Source: Ashinkailepas kermadecensis
Lineage: Eukaryota > Arthropoda > Thecostraca > Neolepadidae
Assembly (NCBI GenBank): GCA_034440615.1
Contig: JAOTOM010005186.1
Location: 1,912,501 to 1,976,500 of the forward strand
Direction: 5' to 3'
DNA length: 64,000 bases
Each line of letters starts with the position of its first letter. Position 1 is the first letter of the stretch. This document shows positions 24,460 through 35,519 of this stretch, in pieces. A model generated the notes under the pieces. That model had not been told where the DNA came from. It saw nothing but the letters and a program-made list of their open reading frames with translations, and did no database searches. The position numbers and the translations under genes were made by a program.

Positions 24460-25084
24460 CACGTGTTGCAATATCGGTCTGTGAAGAGCATGACGTCGCT
24501 CGATAACCTGATCGATCTGTGACTAAGCGCGCGCTGAGTGATAATCGGTGTGTGATTCGTGTGGTTTCCGACTTCTCATTATTATGTGATTTATGATTGC
24601 TGCAAGAGGATTTTGGCGGTTGTCGTCAGTGTCCTCACGTGTTCTAGAATTGAAGTTCAGGGTTAGGATTTGGAGGCCAAGGTCTGGCACCTGTATGCAT
24701 ATCGTTGTTTCATTTCGCTGCAGAATGCGGCATTCGATAGTCTTGACCGATTGACTGGCAGCGTTCCGCCAAAGTTTGGCGTGCGTGTTATGCTGCGAGG
24801 CGCTGTCGGCCTCCCATTTCTCATCAGTATGTGATTTATGCTTGGCCAGTGTGTGATTTATGTTTGCTCAGGATGTGATTTCGGTGTGAGTGGCCTTCCC
24901 GTCACAGAGGCTCCAGCTTTTCAGGGAGACACATGCCTGCAATACCTTCTCTGTATCCGCCACTGCGAATTAGCCTTCTTACTTTAAATTCCCTCACAAG
25001 CCATTGTCAATAAGAAATATAATATTCGGCATTTTAAACACAAAAACTAGGGTCGTGCGCTGGTGAGCACTACTCAGGTGCAAA
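24460..25084. other. Unique sequence, no gene seen
   Basis: TGTGATTTATG-like phrases recur three to four times (about 24570-24870). Otherwise unremarkable. Confidence 0.5.
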
Positions 25085-26118
25085 CCGTCCCCCACAGCAG
25101 TACCGTCCACCACAGCAGTACCGTCCGCCACAGCAGTACCGTCCGCCACAGCAGCGCCGTCCGCCACAGCAGCACCGTCTGCCACAGCAGTACCGTCCGC
25201 CACAGCAGTACCGTCCGCCACAGCAGTACCGTCCGCCACAGCAGCACCGTCCGCCACAGCAGTACCGTCCGCCACAGCAGTACTGTCCGCCACAGCAGTA
25301 TCGTACGTCACAGCAGTACCGTCCGCCACAGCAGTACCGTCCGCCACAGCAGTACCGTCCGGCACAGCAGTACCGTCCATCACAGCAGTACCGTCCGCCA
25401 CAGCAGTACCGTCCCCCACAGCAGTATTGTCCGCCACAGCAGCACCGTCCGCCACAGCAGCACCGTCCCCCACAGCAGTATTGTCCGCCACAGCAGCACC
25501 GTCCGCCACAGCAGCACCGTCCCCCACAGCAGTACCGTCCCCCACAGCAGTACCGTCCGCCACAGCAGTACCGTCCGCCACAGCAGTACCGTCCCCACAG
25601 CAGTACCGTCCGCCACAGCAGTACCGTCCGGCACAGCAGTACCGTCCATCACAGCAGTACCGTCCGCCACAGCAGTACCGTCCCCCACAGCAGTATTGTC
25701 CGCCACAGCAGCACCGTCCGCCACAGCAGCACCGTCCCCCACAGCAGTACCGTCCCCCACAGCAGTACCGTCCGCCACAGCAGCACCGTCCGCCACAGCA
25801 GCACCGTCCGCCACAGCAGCACCGTCCCCCACAGCAGTATTGTCCGCCACAGCAGCACCGTCCGCCACAGCAGCACCGTCCCCCCACAGCAGTACCGTCC
25901 CCCACAGCAGTACCGTCCGCCACAGCAGTACCGTCCCCACAGCAGTACCGTCCGCCACAGCAGCACCGTCCACCGTCCGCCACAGCAGTACCGTTCGCCA
26001 CAGCAGCACCGTCCCCCACAGCAGTACCGTCCGCCACAGCAGTACCGTCCCCCACAGCAGCACCGTCCCCACAGCAGTACCGTCCGCCACAGCAATACCG
26101 TCCGCCACAGCAGCAGGG
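25085..26118. repeat. 18-bp CAG-rich minisatellite, about 57 copies
   Basis: Unit CACAGCAGTACCGTCCGC with point variants (CAGCAC, CGTCCCC, CGTCCAT). Occasional 17- or 19-bp units shift the frame. Plus-strand frames read PPQQYR or HSSTVR repeats. There is no signal peptide, start context or splice evidence for a gene. Confidence 0.96.
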
Positions 26119-26315
26119 CTGCTGGCGGTGGGACGGCGCGGCGACGACCTGGTTGTTAGGAGACGGCCGCCAAGGTCAGCGGCAGTACCACACAGGCACA
26201 TTGCGTAACCTGACCTCCGACGGGCGGCGGTGGGGGCGGCGGCGGCGGCGGTCGCCATGACCAGAGACTGCGCCACACCCAGCGAGGCACAGTGGACTCA
26301 TGCCCGGCAGGGGTA

Positions 26316-26930
26316 CACTCTGGGTCATGGGGCATACTTTGTGTCAGGGGCACACCCTAGACCAGGGGGTACACTCTGGGTCATGGGGCACACTTTGTGT
26401 CAGGGGCACACCCTAGACCAGGGGCACACTCTGGGTCATGGGGCACACTTTGTGTCAGGGGCACACCCTAGACCAGGGGCACACTCTGGGTCATGGGGCA
26501 CACTTTGTGTCAGGGGCACACCCTAGACCAGGGGCACACTCTGGGTCATGGGGCACACTTTGTGTCAGGGGCACACCCTAGACCAGGGGCACACTCTGGG
26601 TCATGGGGCACACTTTGTGTCAGGGGCACACCCTAGACCAGGGGCACACTCTGGGTCATGGGGCACACTTTGTGTCAGGGGCACACCCTAGACCAGGGGC
26701 ACATTCTGGGTCATGGGGCACACTTTGTGTCAGGGGCACACCCTGGGTCGGGGGCACACTCTGGGTCAGGGGACACACTCTGGGTCAGGGAGCACACCCT
26801 AGGTCGGGGACACACTCTGGGTCAAGGGGCACCCTCTGGGTCAGGGAGCACACTCTGAGTCAGGGGGCACACCCTAGGTCAGGGGGTACACTCTGGGTCA
26901 AGGGGCACACTCTGGGTCAGAGGCACACAT
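26316..26930. repeat. 55-bp minisatellite grading into shorter units
   Basis: About eight copies of a 55-bp unit (CACTCTGGGTCATGGGGCAC, then TTTGTGTCAGGGG and CACACCCTAGACCA). From about 26740 they give way to degenerate units built from CACTCTGGGTCAGGGG. Confidence 0.93.
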
Positions 26931-28325
26931 CACACCTGGCTCGTGCACCACCGTCATGTCAACGCACTGCAAGGAGTGAGCCGCTATGATGGACGATTGG
27001 ACTGTCATTTGTTGCAAGCCTGAATGCCGGGCGTCTCCTTTCATTTATTTGTTTTGAATGCGTTGGTGAATTATCCCAGTCCTGGCATAACTGGTTCCGA
27101 TGATGCCTATATGCATCTGACCTGAGCACATTGGGCGGCCGCAGTGGTGGTCGAAGGAGGACGTTCTCAGTTGGAAGTGTCAACACTGGCTTGAGCTACG
27201 ATAATGCAATTTTGCCGAATAATGTGCGCCTTGAAGTGTCGGACTTGAGGGGGAAGTGATTTACTCTGTCAGGGTTCACTTGAAGTCACGGAATGTTTCA
27301 CAGTCGCCTTGGTAGCACATTAAATGATTTCCGTTGCACGCGGTCTCAGGGATGCATCACGTTGCACAGACCACGTGTCACAGTGACGTCATGTCACGTG
27401 TCGTGATGCCTGGTGCGCTGCTCCCAGCCGCACACTTTGCTAAGTGCGGGTTTACCAACATGAGATTTCCAGACCGAGCAATCCAGCAAAACAAGACGAA
27501 AATGTGTCGAATTTATGTGACCTCGATGTGACCTTCATGTGATCTGAAATCTCACGATTCAGAAGAAGTTGCTTGTGCATTAGGTGATTGGTTAATCCTT
27601 CAGGTCCAGTAAGAAACAGAATTGGACCAAAGTCACCAACTTACGAACTAAGCTGCAGCCTGCGCGAAAACTACTAATTAAGTACTCTTAACATGCTGAT
27701 GATTGTTTGAAGATAATTTGTGATGATATCTCCGTATTTTTCACGCTTGGATGCCCAAGGAACGAGTCAGGTATCTCCGAACTCGGATGCCCGTGGAACG
27801 AGTCAGGTAACTCCGAGTTATTAACTTCATCACTGCACTTCAATGGAGCCCGAAGCTGGAGCCCGAAGTGCTCTGTCGGAACATTGGCGCCGAACTATAA
27901 GTAATGGGCTAAACTAACCCAAGAACACGCCAAATTGTCAAATAATGTCGTCCGAGATATAACTTGAGTAAATGACCGAACACGATTTGAATGCCCCCAT
28001 TAACCTATGTCGGCATGTTAGCTTTGCTCTCAATTACTCGGCAACGCCCAACATGGACCATTCGAGATTACTATGCAATGTCGAACCTCGAGAATCGGCG
28101 GTTTTGCGGACAAGTGGCTTGCCTAAAGTTGTGGGAAAATATCACGTTGAAGGATGGGTATGCCGAAGTTCAGGGGCGTCTGCTAAGCGCGGAAACCGGA
28201 AAAAAACATCGTGGGGTTGTATCAACCTCCTGCAGTGACAAGAGTTTTTGCTTAATCTGTCCCTTGGTGGCGTTTTGAGCAGTTTTGGAGGGATCGACTA
28301 GGTACGTTGATGATGTGGCACTGTG
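26931..28325. other. Unique sequence, no gene recognised
   Basis: Holds a two-copy 33-bp repeat near 27748-27815 (GGAACGAGTCAGGTA) and one TGACGTCA at 27383. Two overlapping plus-strand frames near 27972-28278 have no recognisable product. Confidence 0.45.
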
Positions 28326-28690
28326 ACAACATGCGGTGTCACTGTGACGTCATGACACCGTGGCACATTGGCGCTGTCACTGTGACGTCATGACACCGTG
28401 GCACATTGGCGCTGTCACTGTGACGTCATGACACCGTGGCACATTGTCGCTGTCACTGTGACGTCGTGTCACCGTGACACATTGGCGCTGTCACTGTGAC
28501 GTCATGACACCGTGGCACATTGACGCCGTCACTGTGACGTCATGACACCGTGACACATTGGCACCGTCACTGTGACGTCATGACACCGTGACACATTGGC
28601 ACCGTCACTGTGACGTCATGACACCGTGACACATTGGCACCGTCACTGTGACGTCATGACACCGTGACACATTGGCGCCGTCACGTCACG
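28326..28690. repeat. 38-bp minisatellite carrying TGACGTCA in almost every unit
   Basis: Nine units at 38-bp steps: TGACGTCA at 28345, 28383, 28421, 28497, 28535, 28573, 28611 and 28649, with TGACGTCG at 28459. The 8-bp palindrome is the classic cAMP-response-element core bound by CREB/ATF bZIP proteins. Whether it is used here is not known; no promoter was recognised nearby. Confidence 0.93.
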
Positions 28691-28975
28691 ATATTCGCTC
28701 TGGTCACTCTTCGCACAGTTTCGGTCGCGAGCGAGAAACCGATTCCGAGGAAGCGAAACAACAGATGGTGTATTTCTTCTATTGGGAAAGTGCTAAAGCA
28801 TGTGGCATTCTCATGTCATAGCCGCATGCCTGGCTGCAGTAGCCGCATGCCTGGCTGCAGTGGCACGCACGCGGATACTCACGTTTTCCAGAACAGCCAA
28901 ATCACACCCACTGGTGACGGTTGACACCCTGCATTCACGACACACGCCAGCGTTCGTTCCAGCCAAGCTATGCTC

Positions 28976-30737
28976 GCATCACGACATGGCATGCAGGGCT
29001 GTGCTGCATGGTCAGTCCGCACATCACGACATGGCATGCAGGGATGTGCTGCATGGTCAGTCCACACATCACGACATGGCATGCAGGGTTATGCTGCATG
29101 GTCAGTCCACACATCACGACATGGCATGCAGGGATGTGCTGCATGGTCAGTCCACACATCACGACATGGCATGCAGGGTTATGCTGCATGGTCAGTCCAC
29201 ACATCACGACATGGCATGCAGGGTTATGCTGCATGGTCAGTCCACACATCACGACATGGCATGCAGGGTTATGCTGCATGGTCAGTCCACACATCACGAC
29301 ATGGCACGCAGGGTTATGCTGCATGGTCAGTCCACACATCACGACATGGCATGCAGGGATGTGCTGCATGGTCAGTCCACACATCACGACATGGCATGCA
29401 GGGCTGTGCTGCATGGTCAGTCCACACATCACGACATGGCATGCAGGGTTATGCTGCATGGTCAGTCCGCACATCACGACATGGCATGCAGGGTTATGCT
29501 GCATGGTCAGTCCGCACATCACGACATGGCATGCAGGGTTATGCTGCATGGTCAGTCCACACATCACGACATGGCATGCAGGGTTATGCTGCATGGTCAG
29601 TCCACACATCACGACATGGCATGCAGGGTTATGCTGTATGGTCAGTCCACACATCACGACATGGCATGCAGGGATGTGCTGCATGGTCAGTCCACACATC
29701 ACGACATGGCATGCAGGGATGTGCTGCATGGTCAGTCCACACATCACGACATGGCATGCAGGGATGTGCTGCATGGTCAGTCCACACATCACGACATGGC
29801 ATGCAGGGATGTGCTGCATGGTCAGTCCACACATCACGACATGGCATGCAGGGTTATGCTGCATGGTCAGTCCACACATCACGACATGGCATACAGGGTT
29901 ATGCTGCATGGTCAGTCCACACATCACGACATGGCATGCAGGGCTGTGCTGCATGGTCAGTCCACACATCACGACATGGCATGCAGGGATGTGCTGCATG
30001 GTCAGTCCACACATCACGACATGGCATGCAGGGATGTGCTGCATGGTCAGTCCACACATCACGACATGGCATGCAGGGTTATGCTGCATGGTCAGTCCGC
30101 ACATCACGACATGGCATGCAGGGTTATGCTGCATGGTCAGTCCACACATCACGACATGGCATGCAGGGTTATGCTGCATGGTCAGTCCACACATCACGAC
30201 ATGGCATGCAGGGATGTGCTGCATGGTCAGTCCACACATCACGACATGGCATGCAGGGTTATGCTGCATGGTCAGTCCACACATCACGACATGGCATGCA
30301 GGGTTATGCTGCATGGTCAGTCCGCACATCACGACATGGCATGCAGGGATGTGCTGCATGGTCAGTCCGCACATCACGACATGGCATGCAGGGATGTGCT
30401 GCATGGTCAGTCCACACATCACGACATGGCATGCAGGGATGTGCTGCATGGTCAGTCCACACATCACGACATGGCATGCAGGGATGTGCTGCATGGTCAG
30501 TCCACACATCACGACATGGCATACAGGGTTATGCTGCATGGTCAGTCCACACATCACGACATGGCATGCAGGGTTATGCTGCATGGTCAGTCCACACATC
30601 ACGACATGGCATGCAGGGTTATGCTGCATGGTCAGTCCGCACATCACGACATGGCATGCAGGGATGTGCTGCATGGTCAGTCCGCACATCACGACATGGC
30701 ATGCAGGGATGTGCTGCATGGTCAGTCCGCACATCAC
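28976..30737. repeat. 45-bp minisatellite, about 39 copies
   Basis: Unit of 45 bp: ACATCACGACATGG, CATGCAG, a 7-nt variable core, CTGCATG, GTCAGTCC(A/G)C. The core is GGCTGTG, GGATGTG or GGTTATG. CATGCAG and CTGCATG are exact reverse complements, so each unit can form a 7-bp stem with a 7-nt loop, and most variation is in the loop. Open frames of 600 or more codons exist on both strands because 45 is a multiple of three; none is called as a gene. Confidence 0.96.
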
Positions 30738-31505
30738 ATCTGCAAGCACGGCCCGCATCGTCTTCGGCCGCCTCTGCATACCTCGCTGCTTCCCTCACAT
30801 CCGCTACATCACTCGCCACTCTCACTGCAACCAATATTAGCTCCGCCCTTACTTCCGGTCAGTGAACCGGCAAGTTCGCCAGGTCATTGTTAGGGCAAAG
30901 TTACCAGGTCACTGTCACGGTGAAGTCCACAGAGGCCGCCGGAACCGGTCGCCCATTGACCCGCCGGCCGGACCGCACTGACCGCTACCGGAGACGACCC
31001 GGCTCCAGCGGGATCCCCCCCCGTGAAGGTCAACCGGCCGGCACTGGCGAAGTCTGGTGCGACTCGTCTGTCCCCCCCCCCCCCCCGCCCCCATGGCGGC
31101 AGACGACCCGCCACCCGTCTGGACAGGTGTGTGTGTGCGCACAAGCGCGTGCCGCGATGGCGCCTCGGGCGACGGCTTGGCAGCGCCGAGCTGACGATAT
31201 GACGATAACGGCGCAGCAGCCCGTGTACAAAGCACGACTGTCAACATCGGCAGTTGTGCGTTGTGGGACACAATCGCTTTCCTTCAGTACTTTCCTCTCA
31301 TCAAGCATCACTGCATTATTGACTTAAAGTGGGGGAGAGGGAAGAGTGGCCGCTGCAGATGACCCCAGACAGCCCACCAGCCGTCCGTCTGGGGTGCGTC
31401 GGTCGCCTGTGGTGGTCGTTCGGTGGTCGTTTTCAGCACGAGGTCGGTGGCGTACTCGGCTCGGCGGATGTCCATCGGATCACGCCGCACGGCCGACGGC
31501 AAGGT
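30738..31505. other. Unique sequence, no gene seen
   Basis: GC-rich, with a C run at about 31072-31086. No recognisable coding or RNA feature. Confidence 0.5.
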
Positions 31506-33212
31506 CGTGTCACGACACCGTGTCACGACACCGTGTCACGACACCGTGTCACGACACCGTGTCACGACACCGTGTCACGACACCGTGTCACGACACCGTG
31601 TCACGACACCGTGTCACGACACCGTGTCACGACACCGTGTCACGACACCGTGTCACGACACCGTGTACGACACCGTGTCACGACACCGTGTCACGACACC
31701 GTGTCACGACACCGTGTCACGACACCGTGTCACGACACCGTGTCACGACACCGTGTCACGACACCGTGTCACGACACCGTGTCACGACACCGTGTCACGA
31801 CACCGTGTCACGACACCGTGTCACGACACCGTGTCACGACACCGTGTCACGACACCGTGTCACGACACCGTGTCACGACACCGTGTCACGACACCGTGTC
31901 ACGACACCGTGTCACGACACCGTGTCACGACACCGTGTCACGACACCGTGTCACGACACCGTGTCACGACACCGTGTCACGACACCGTGTCACGACACCG
32001 TGTCACGACACCGTGTCACGACACCGGTCACGACACCGTGTCACGACACCGTGTACACCGTGACCCGTGTCACGACACCGGTCACGACACCGTGTCGCGT
32101 CGCCGTCGACCGTGTCGACACCGTGTCACGACACCGTGTCACGACACCGTGTCACGACACCGTGTCACGACACCGTGTCACGACACCGTGTCAACGACAC
32201 CGTGTCACGACACCGTGTCACGACACCGTGTCACGACACCGTGTCACGACACCGTGTCACGACACCGTGTCACGACACCGTGCGCGTGCACGACACCGTG
32301 TCACGACACCGTGTCACGACACCGTGTCACGACACCGTGTCACGACACCGTGTCACGACACCGTGTCACGACACCGTGTCACGACACCGTGTCACGACAC
32401 CGTGTCACGACACCGTGTCACGACACCGTGTCACGACACCGGTCGACACCGTACGACACCGTGTCACGACACCGTGTCACGACACCGTGTCACGACACCT
32501 GTCACGACACCGTGTCACGACACCGTGTCACGACACCGTGTCACGACACCGTGTCACGACACCGTGTCACGACACCGTGTCACGACACCGTGTCACGACA
32601 CCGTGTCACGACACCGTGTCACGTCACACACCGTGTCACGACACCGTGTCACGACACCGTGTCACGACACCGTGTCACGACACCGTGTCACGACACCGTG
32701 TCACGACACCGTGTCACGACACCGTGTCACGACACCGTGTCACGACACCGTGTCACGACACCGTGTCACGACACCGTGTCACGACACCGTGTCACGACAC
32801 CGTGTCACGACACCGTGTCACGACACCGTGTCACGACACCGTGTCACGACACCGTGTCACGACACCGTGTCACGACACCGTGTCACGACACCGTGTCACG
32901 ACACCGTGTCACGACACCGTGTCACGACACCGTGTCACGACACCGTGTCACGACACCGTGTCACGACACCGTGTCACGACACCGTGTCACGACACCGTGT
33001 CACGACACCGTGTCACGACACCGTGTCACGACACCGTGTCACGACACCGTGTCACGACACCGTGTCACGACACCGTGTCACGACACCGTGTCACGACACC
33101 GTGTCACGACACCGTGTCACGACACCGTGTCACGACACCGTGTCACGACACCGTGTCACGACACCGTGTCACGACACCGTGTCACGACACCGTGTCACGA
33201 CACCGTGTCACG
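31506..33212. repeat. 13-bp minisatellite, about 130 copies
   Basis: Unit CCGTGTCACGACA, nearly invariant over 1.7 kb. Short irregular patches occur near 31665, 32020-32120, 32195, 32280, 32440-32460, 32500 and 32620. Each unit has GTGTC-AC-GACAC. 13 is not a multiple of three, so the three frames are cyclically equivalent and all stay open; no gene is implied. Confidence 0.97.
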
Positions 33213-34061
33213 GGACGTGTAGAAACAAGACGAGTCGTGGCCGTCCGGAGCCTTCGCGACAGCCGAACGGCTGTTATATCCTGCTCGGCACAGTAGAGCT
33301 TGCTGTAGGCCTGGTGCCTTGCAGTGGGCCTGGTGCATCTTCAATGATCAACATACACAGAACCAATGATATTGTTCAATGTCCGGTTTTGGGAAGATTG
33401 TAGTCGACTCTTGCCATTCCAACGACTCGTCTACGAACCAGTGAGCCCCGTCCCCCTCCCCCGCCCCAGGCGTGGTCGCCCGGGACGTTACACTACAACG
33501 TCGACGGTGCCCCGTCTGTGTTCAGACGGTGTGGTAAGTCAACCGCCACCAGGCACCTGTGACAGCCGGCGCCACTGTCACAACCTCAATACGTCAGGAC
33601 ACACCTGGCTTCCCGGTTGCACAAGTGTTCACTATGCATGGAACAGACGCAACCATCGATACCGTACACTCGCCTGTGTAACCCGGCTCCGCTCCACTGC
33701 CGCCGCCACAGACAGACAGGGCTCACTTCACGCTGAGGAGCGTTTTTAAATGAAATTTTGCCCGCGGTAACAATTTCAACAGGGCACGATGAGAGCCAGT
33801 GGGGAACAATTTGTTTTAGTGCGATACATGTTGCCTGGCTGTTTTACTGTGAGTTATCACATGGGAATGATATCGTTGCATTGGGAAAACGAACAGTTCG
33901 TATTCCTCTGCGCCCAGAATCAGTGAAGGTGATAATAATTCCTCATAACCTGTAGTTGCATCAGAACAATATTTGTCAAAGACCTGCTAGTGGTTTATCT
34001 TTAACGATAAATATATCTAGAGATCCATGGATCGAAACTAGTGGCTTCGACATCGCTGCGA
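33213..34061. other. Unique sequence, no gene seen
   Basis: No supportable feature. Confidence 0.5.
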
Positions 34062-34420
34062 CCACAGGGCAGGAGAGGATATTTGGCTCCGACATCGGCA
34101 TGAACAGAGGACAGGAGAGGACATTTGGCTCCGACATCGGCATGGCCAGAGGACAGGAGAGGATATTTGGCTCCGACATCGGCATGATCAGAGGACAGGA
34201 GAGGACATTTGGATCCGACATCGGCATGACCAGAGGACAGGAGAGGACATTTGGCTACGACATCGGCATGACCAGAGGACAGGAGAGGACATTTGGCTCC
34301 GTCATCGGCATGACCAGAGGACAGGAGAGGACATTTGACTCCGACATCGGCATGACCAGAGGACAGGAGAGGACATTTGGGTTTGACATCGGCGTGACCA
34401 GAGGACAGAAAATGACATGT
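34062..34420. repeat. 42-bp minisatellite, eight to nine copies
   Basis: Unit with GGACAGGAGAGGACATTTGG then CTCCGACATCGGCATGACCAGA. A plus-strand frame (33956-34504) reads a 14-residue repeat RGQERTFGSDIGMT across all copies. Differences between copies change residues about as often as not, so coding selection is not evident. Confidence 0.9.
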
Positions 34421-35450
34421 GTCTCCGACACGCTTGCCTTTGCAGCTGAGTATCCTGGTCGGCGGTATCGGTGGTGCATACGTTTGTGGCTCGTGGAAAT
34501 TTAGTTGTGTGCAGCAGCTGTTACCATTGCAATGCAGCTACTTTCTGCTCAAACACCTGGGTGCTGCTGTGGACCCGGCAGTCGTCGCAAAACGTCATGG
34601 CAATCAACTGCGCAGCCACCTAGGACGCGTCGGACCATCACCATCACACCCGATGGAACAGAACTTACACGGCGCCCAAATGGAGTGCATAGCGTCTTTT
34701 GCGCGTTCCGAGCTCCAAATGCTAGTCTGAATACCGGTGCCCAAAACCGGCGTGAATAGATTATTGGTCATGAGAAACGTGTTTAATTGGCATGAAGGTT
34801 GGCTGTAGTTCGGGATTTTAACATGAGTATTTTACATCTTGCATTCGCTCCAATGCAGTTGGCCCCAACCCAATGCTAGACTTGCTCAGCTAACAACGAA
34901 TATAACGGCACTAGGTTACACTGCTGCCTGGGACGAGAGTTGATGAAATGTTCCATTCTGACAGCCGTTTTCTTTACATGCTCAGCTAATAATAAACATA
35001 ACGGTACCCGGTTACACCGCTGCCTGAAGCGCGAGTCGATGAAATATTGTATTCTGACAGCTGTCTTCTCTACCCTCTCAACTCATTCATTGATGTAAGC
35101 CTACCACTCAGCAGATTTGCAGACACACGAAGTACGGCACACGTCTTTGACGGCTAAAAGTGATGCACTTCGCGCGGAAAACGGGATATTGCAGCACCCG
35201 ATACGTGTTTCCAGTTGCAAGGGAGTGTGAGCGTGCAGCCGGCTATTATCACGTCTGGCAGCGCACGCGCCGCCGCAGCGATAGCCAATTGTGGGTGGGA
35301 GCGAATATAATCGTTATAGCCGCCGTCGTGGGCAAGTGGGCAAATGGGCGTGGGCAAAGTCGGCTGCACAGCTGGCGGCCAAATTGGCCGGCGGTTGGCC
35401 AACACGGTGCTGTGCCGTGACCCCAGAGGCGGTACGGCACTGTGCGCAGG
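34421..35450. other. Region upstream of gene 1, with a 96-bp duplication
   Basis: A diverged two-copy repeat starts at 34884 and 34980 (GCTCAGCTAA, then TAACGGTACC- and TTCTGACAGC-like blocks). The last 250 bp before the gene 1 TATA box are GC-rich and contain CAGCTG (about 35381) and several GGGCAAA/GGGCGTGG phrases, a likely proximal promoter. Confidence 0.5.
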
Positions 35451-35486
35451 TATAAAAGGGGTTGTTCCATGGGACCTGACACCAGT
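35451..35486 (+). promoter_or_regulatory. Core promoter of cuticle gene 1 (TATA and initiator)
   Basis: TATAAAAG at 35451-35458 and the initiator-like CCAGTTG with its A at 35484, 33 nt from the first T of the TATA box. This predicts a 36-nt 5' UTR before ATG at 35520. Confidence 0.75.
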
Positions 35487-35519
35487 TGCATTGCAGACAC
35501 GGGCCTGAAGCATTCACAA

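Noticed and set aside
25063..26276. PPQQYR-repeat frame resembling an adhesive or cuticle protein
   Set aside because: All frames are equally open, indels switch frames, and there is no signal peptide or promoter. A minisatellite is the simpler explanation.
28800..30893. Open frames of 600-697 codons in four or more frames
   Set aside because: They are products of the 45-bp array. Conservation fits a hairpin rather than any one reading frame.
31346..33403. 685-codon Arg/His/Thr frame
   Set aside because: The 13-bp unit cycles through all frames without stops, so openness carries no coding signal.
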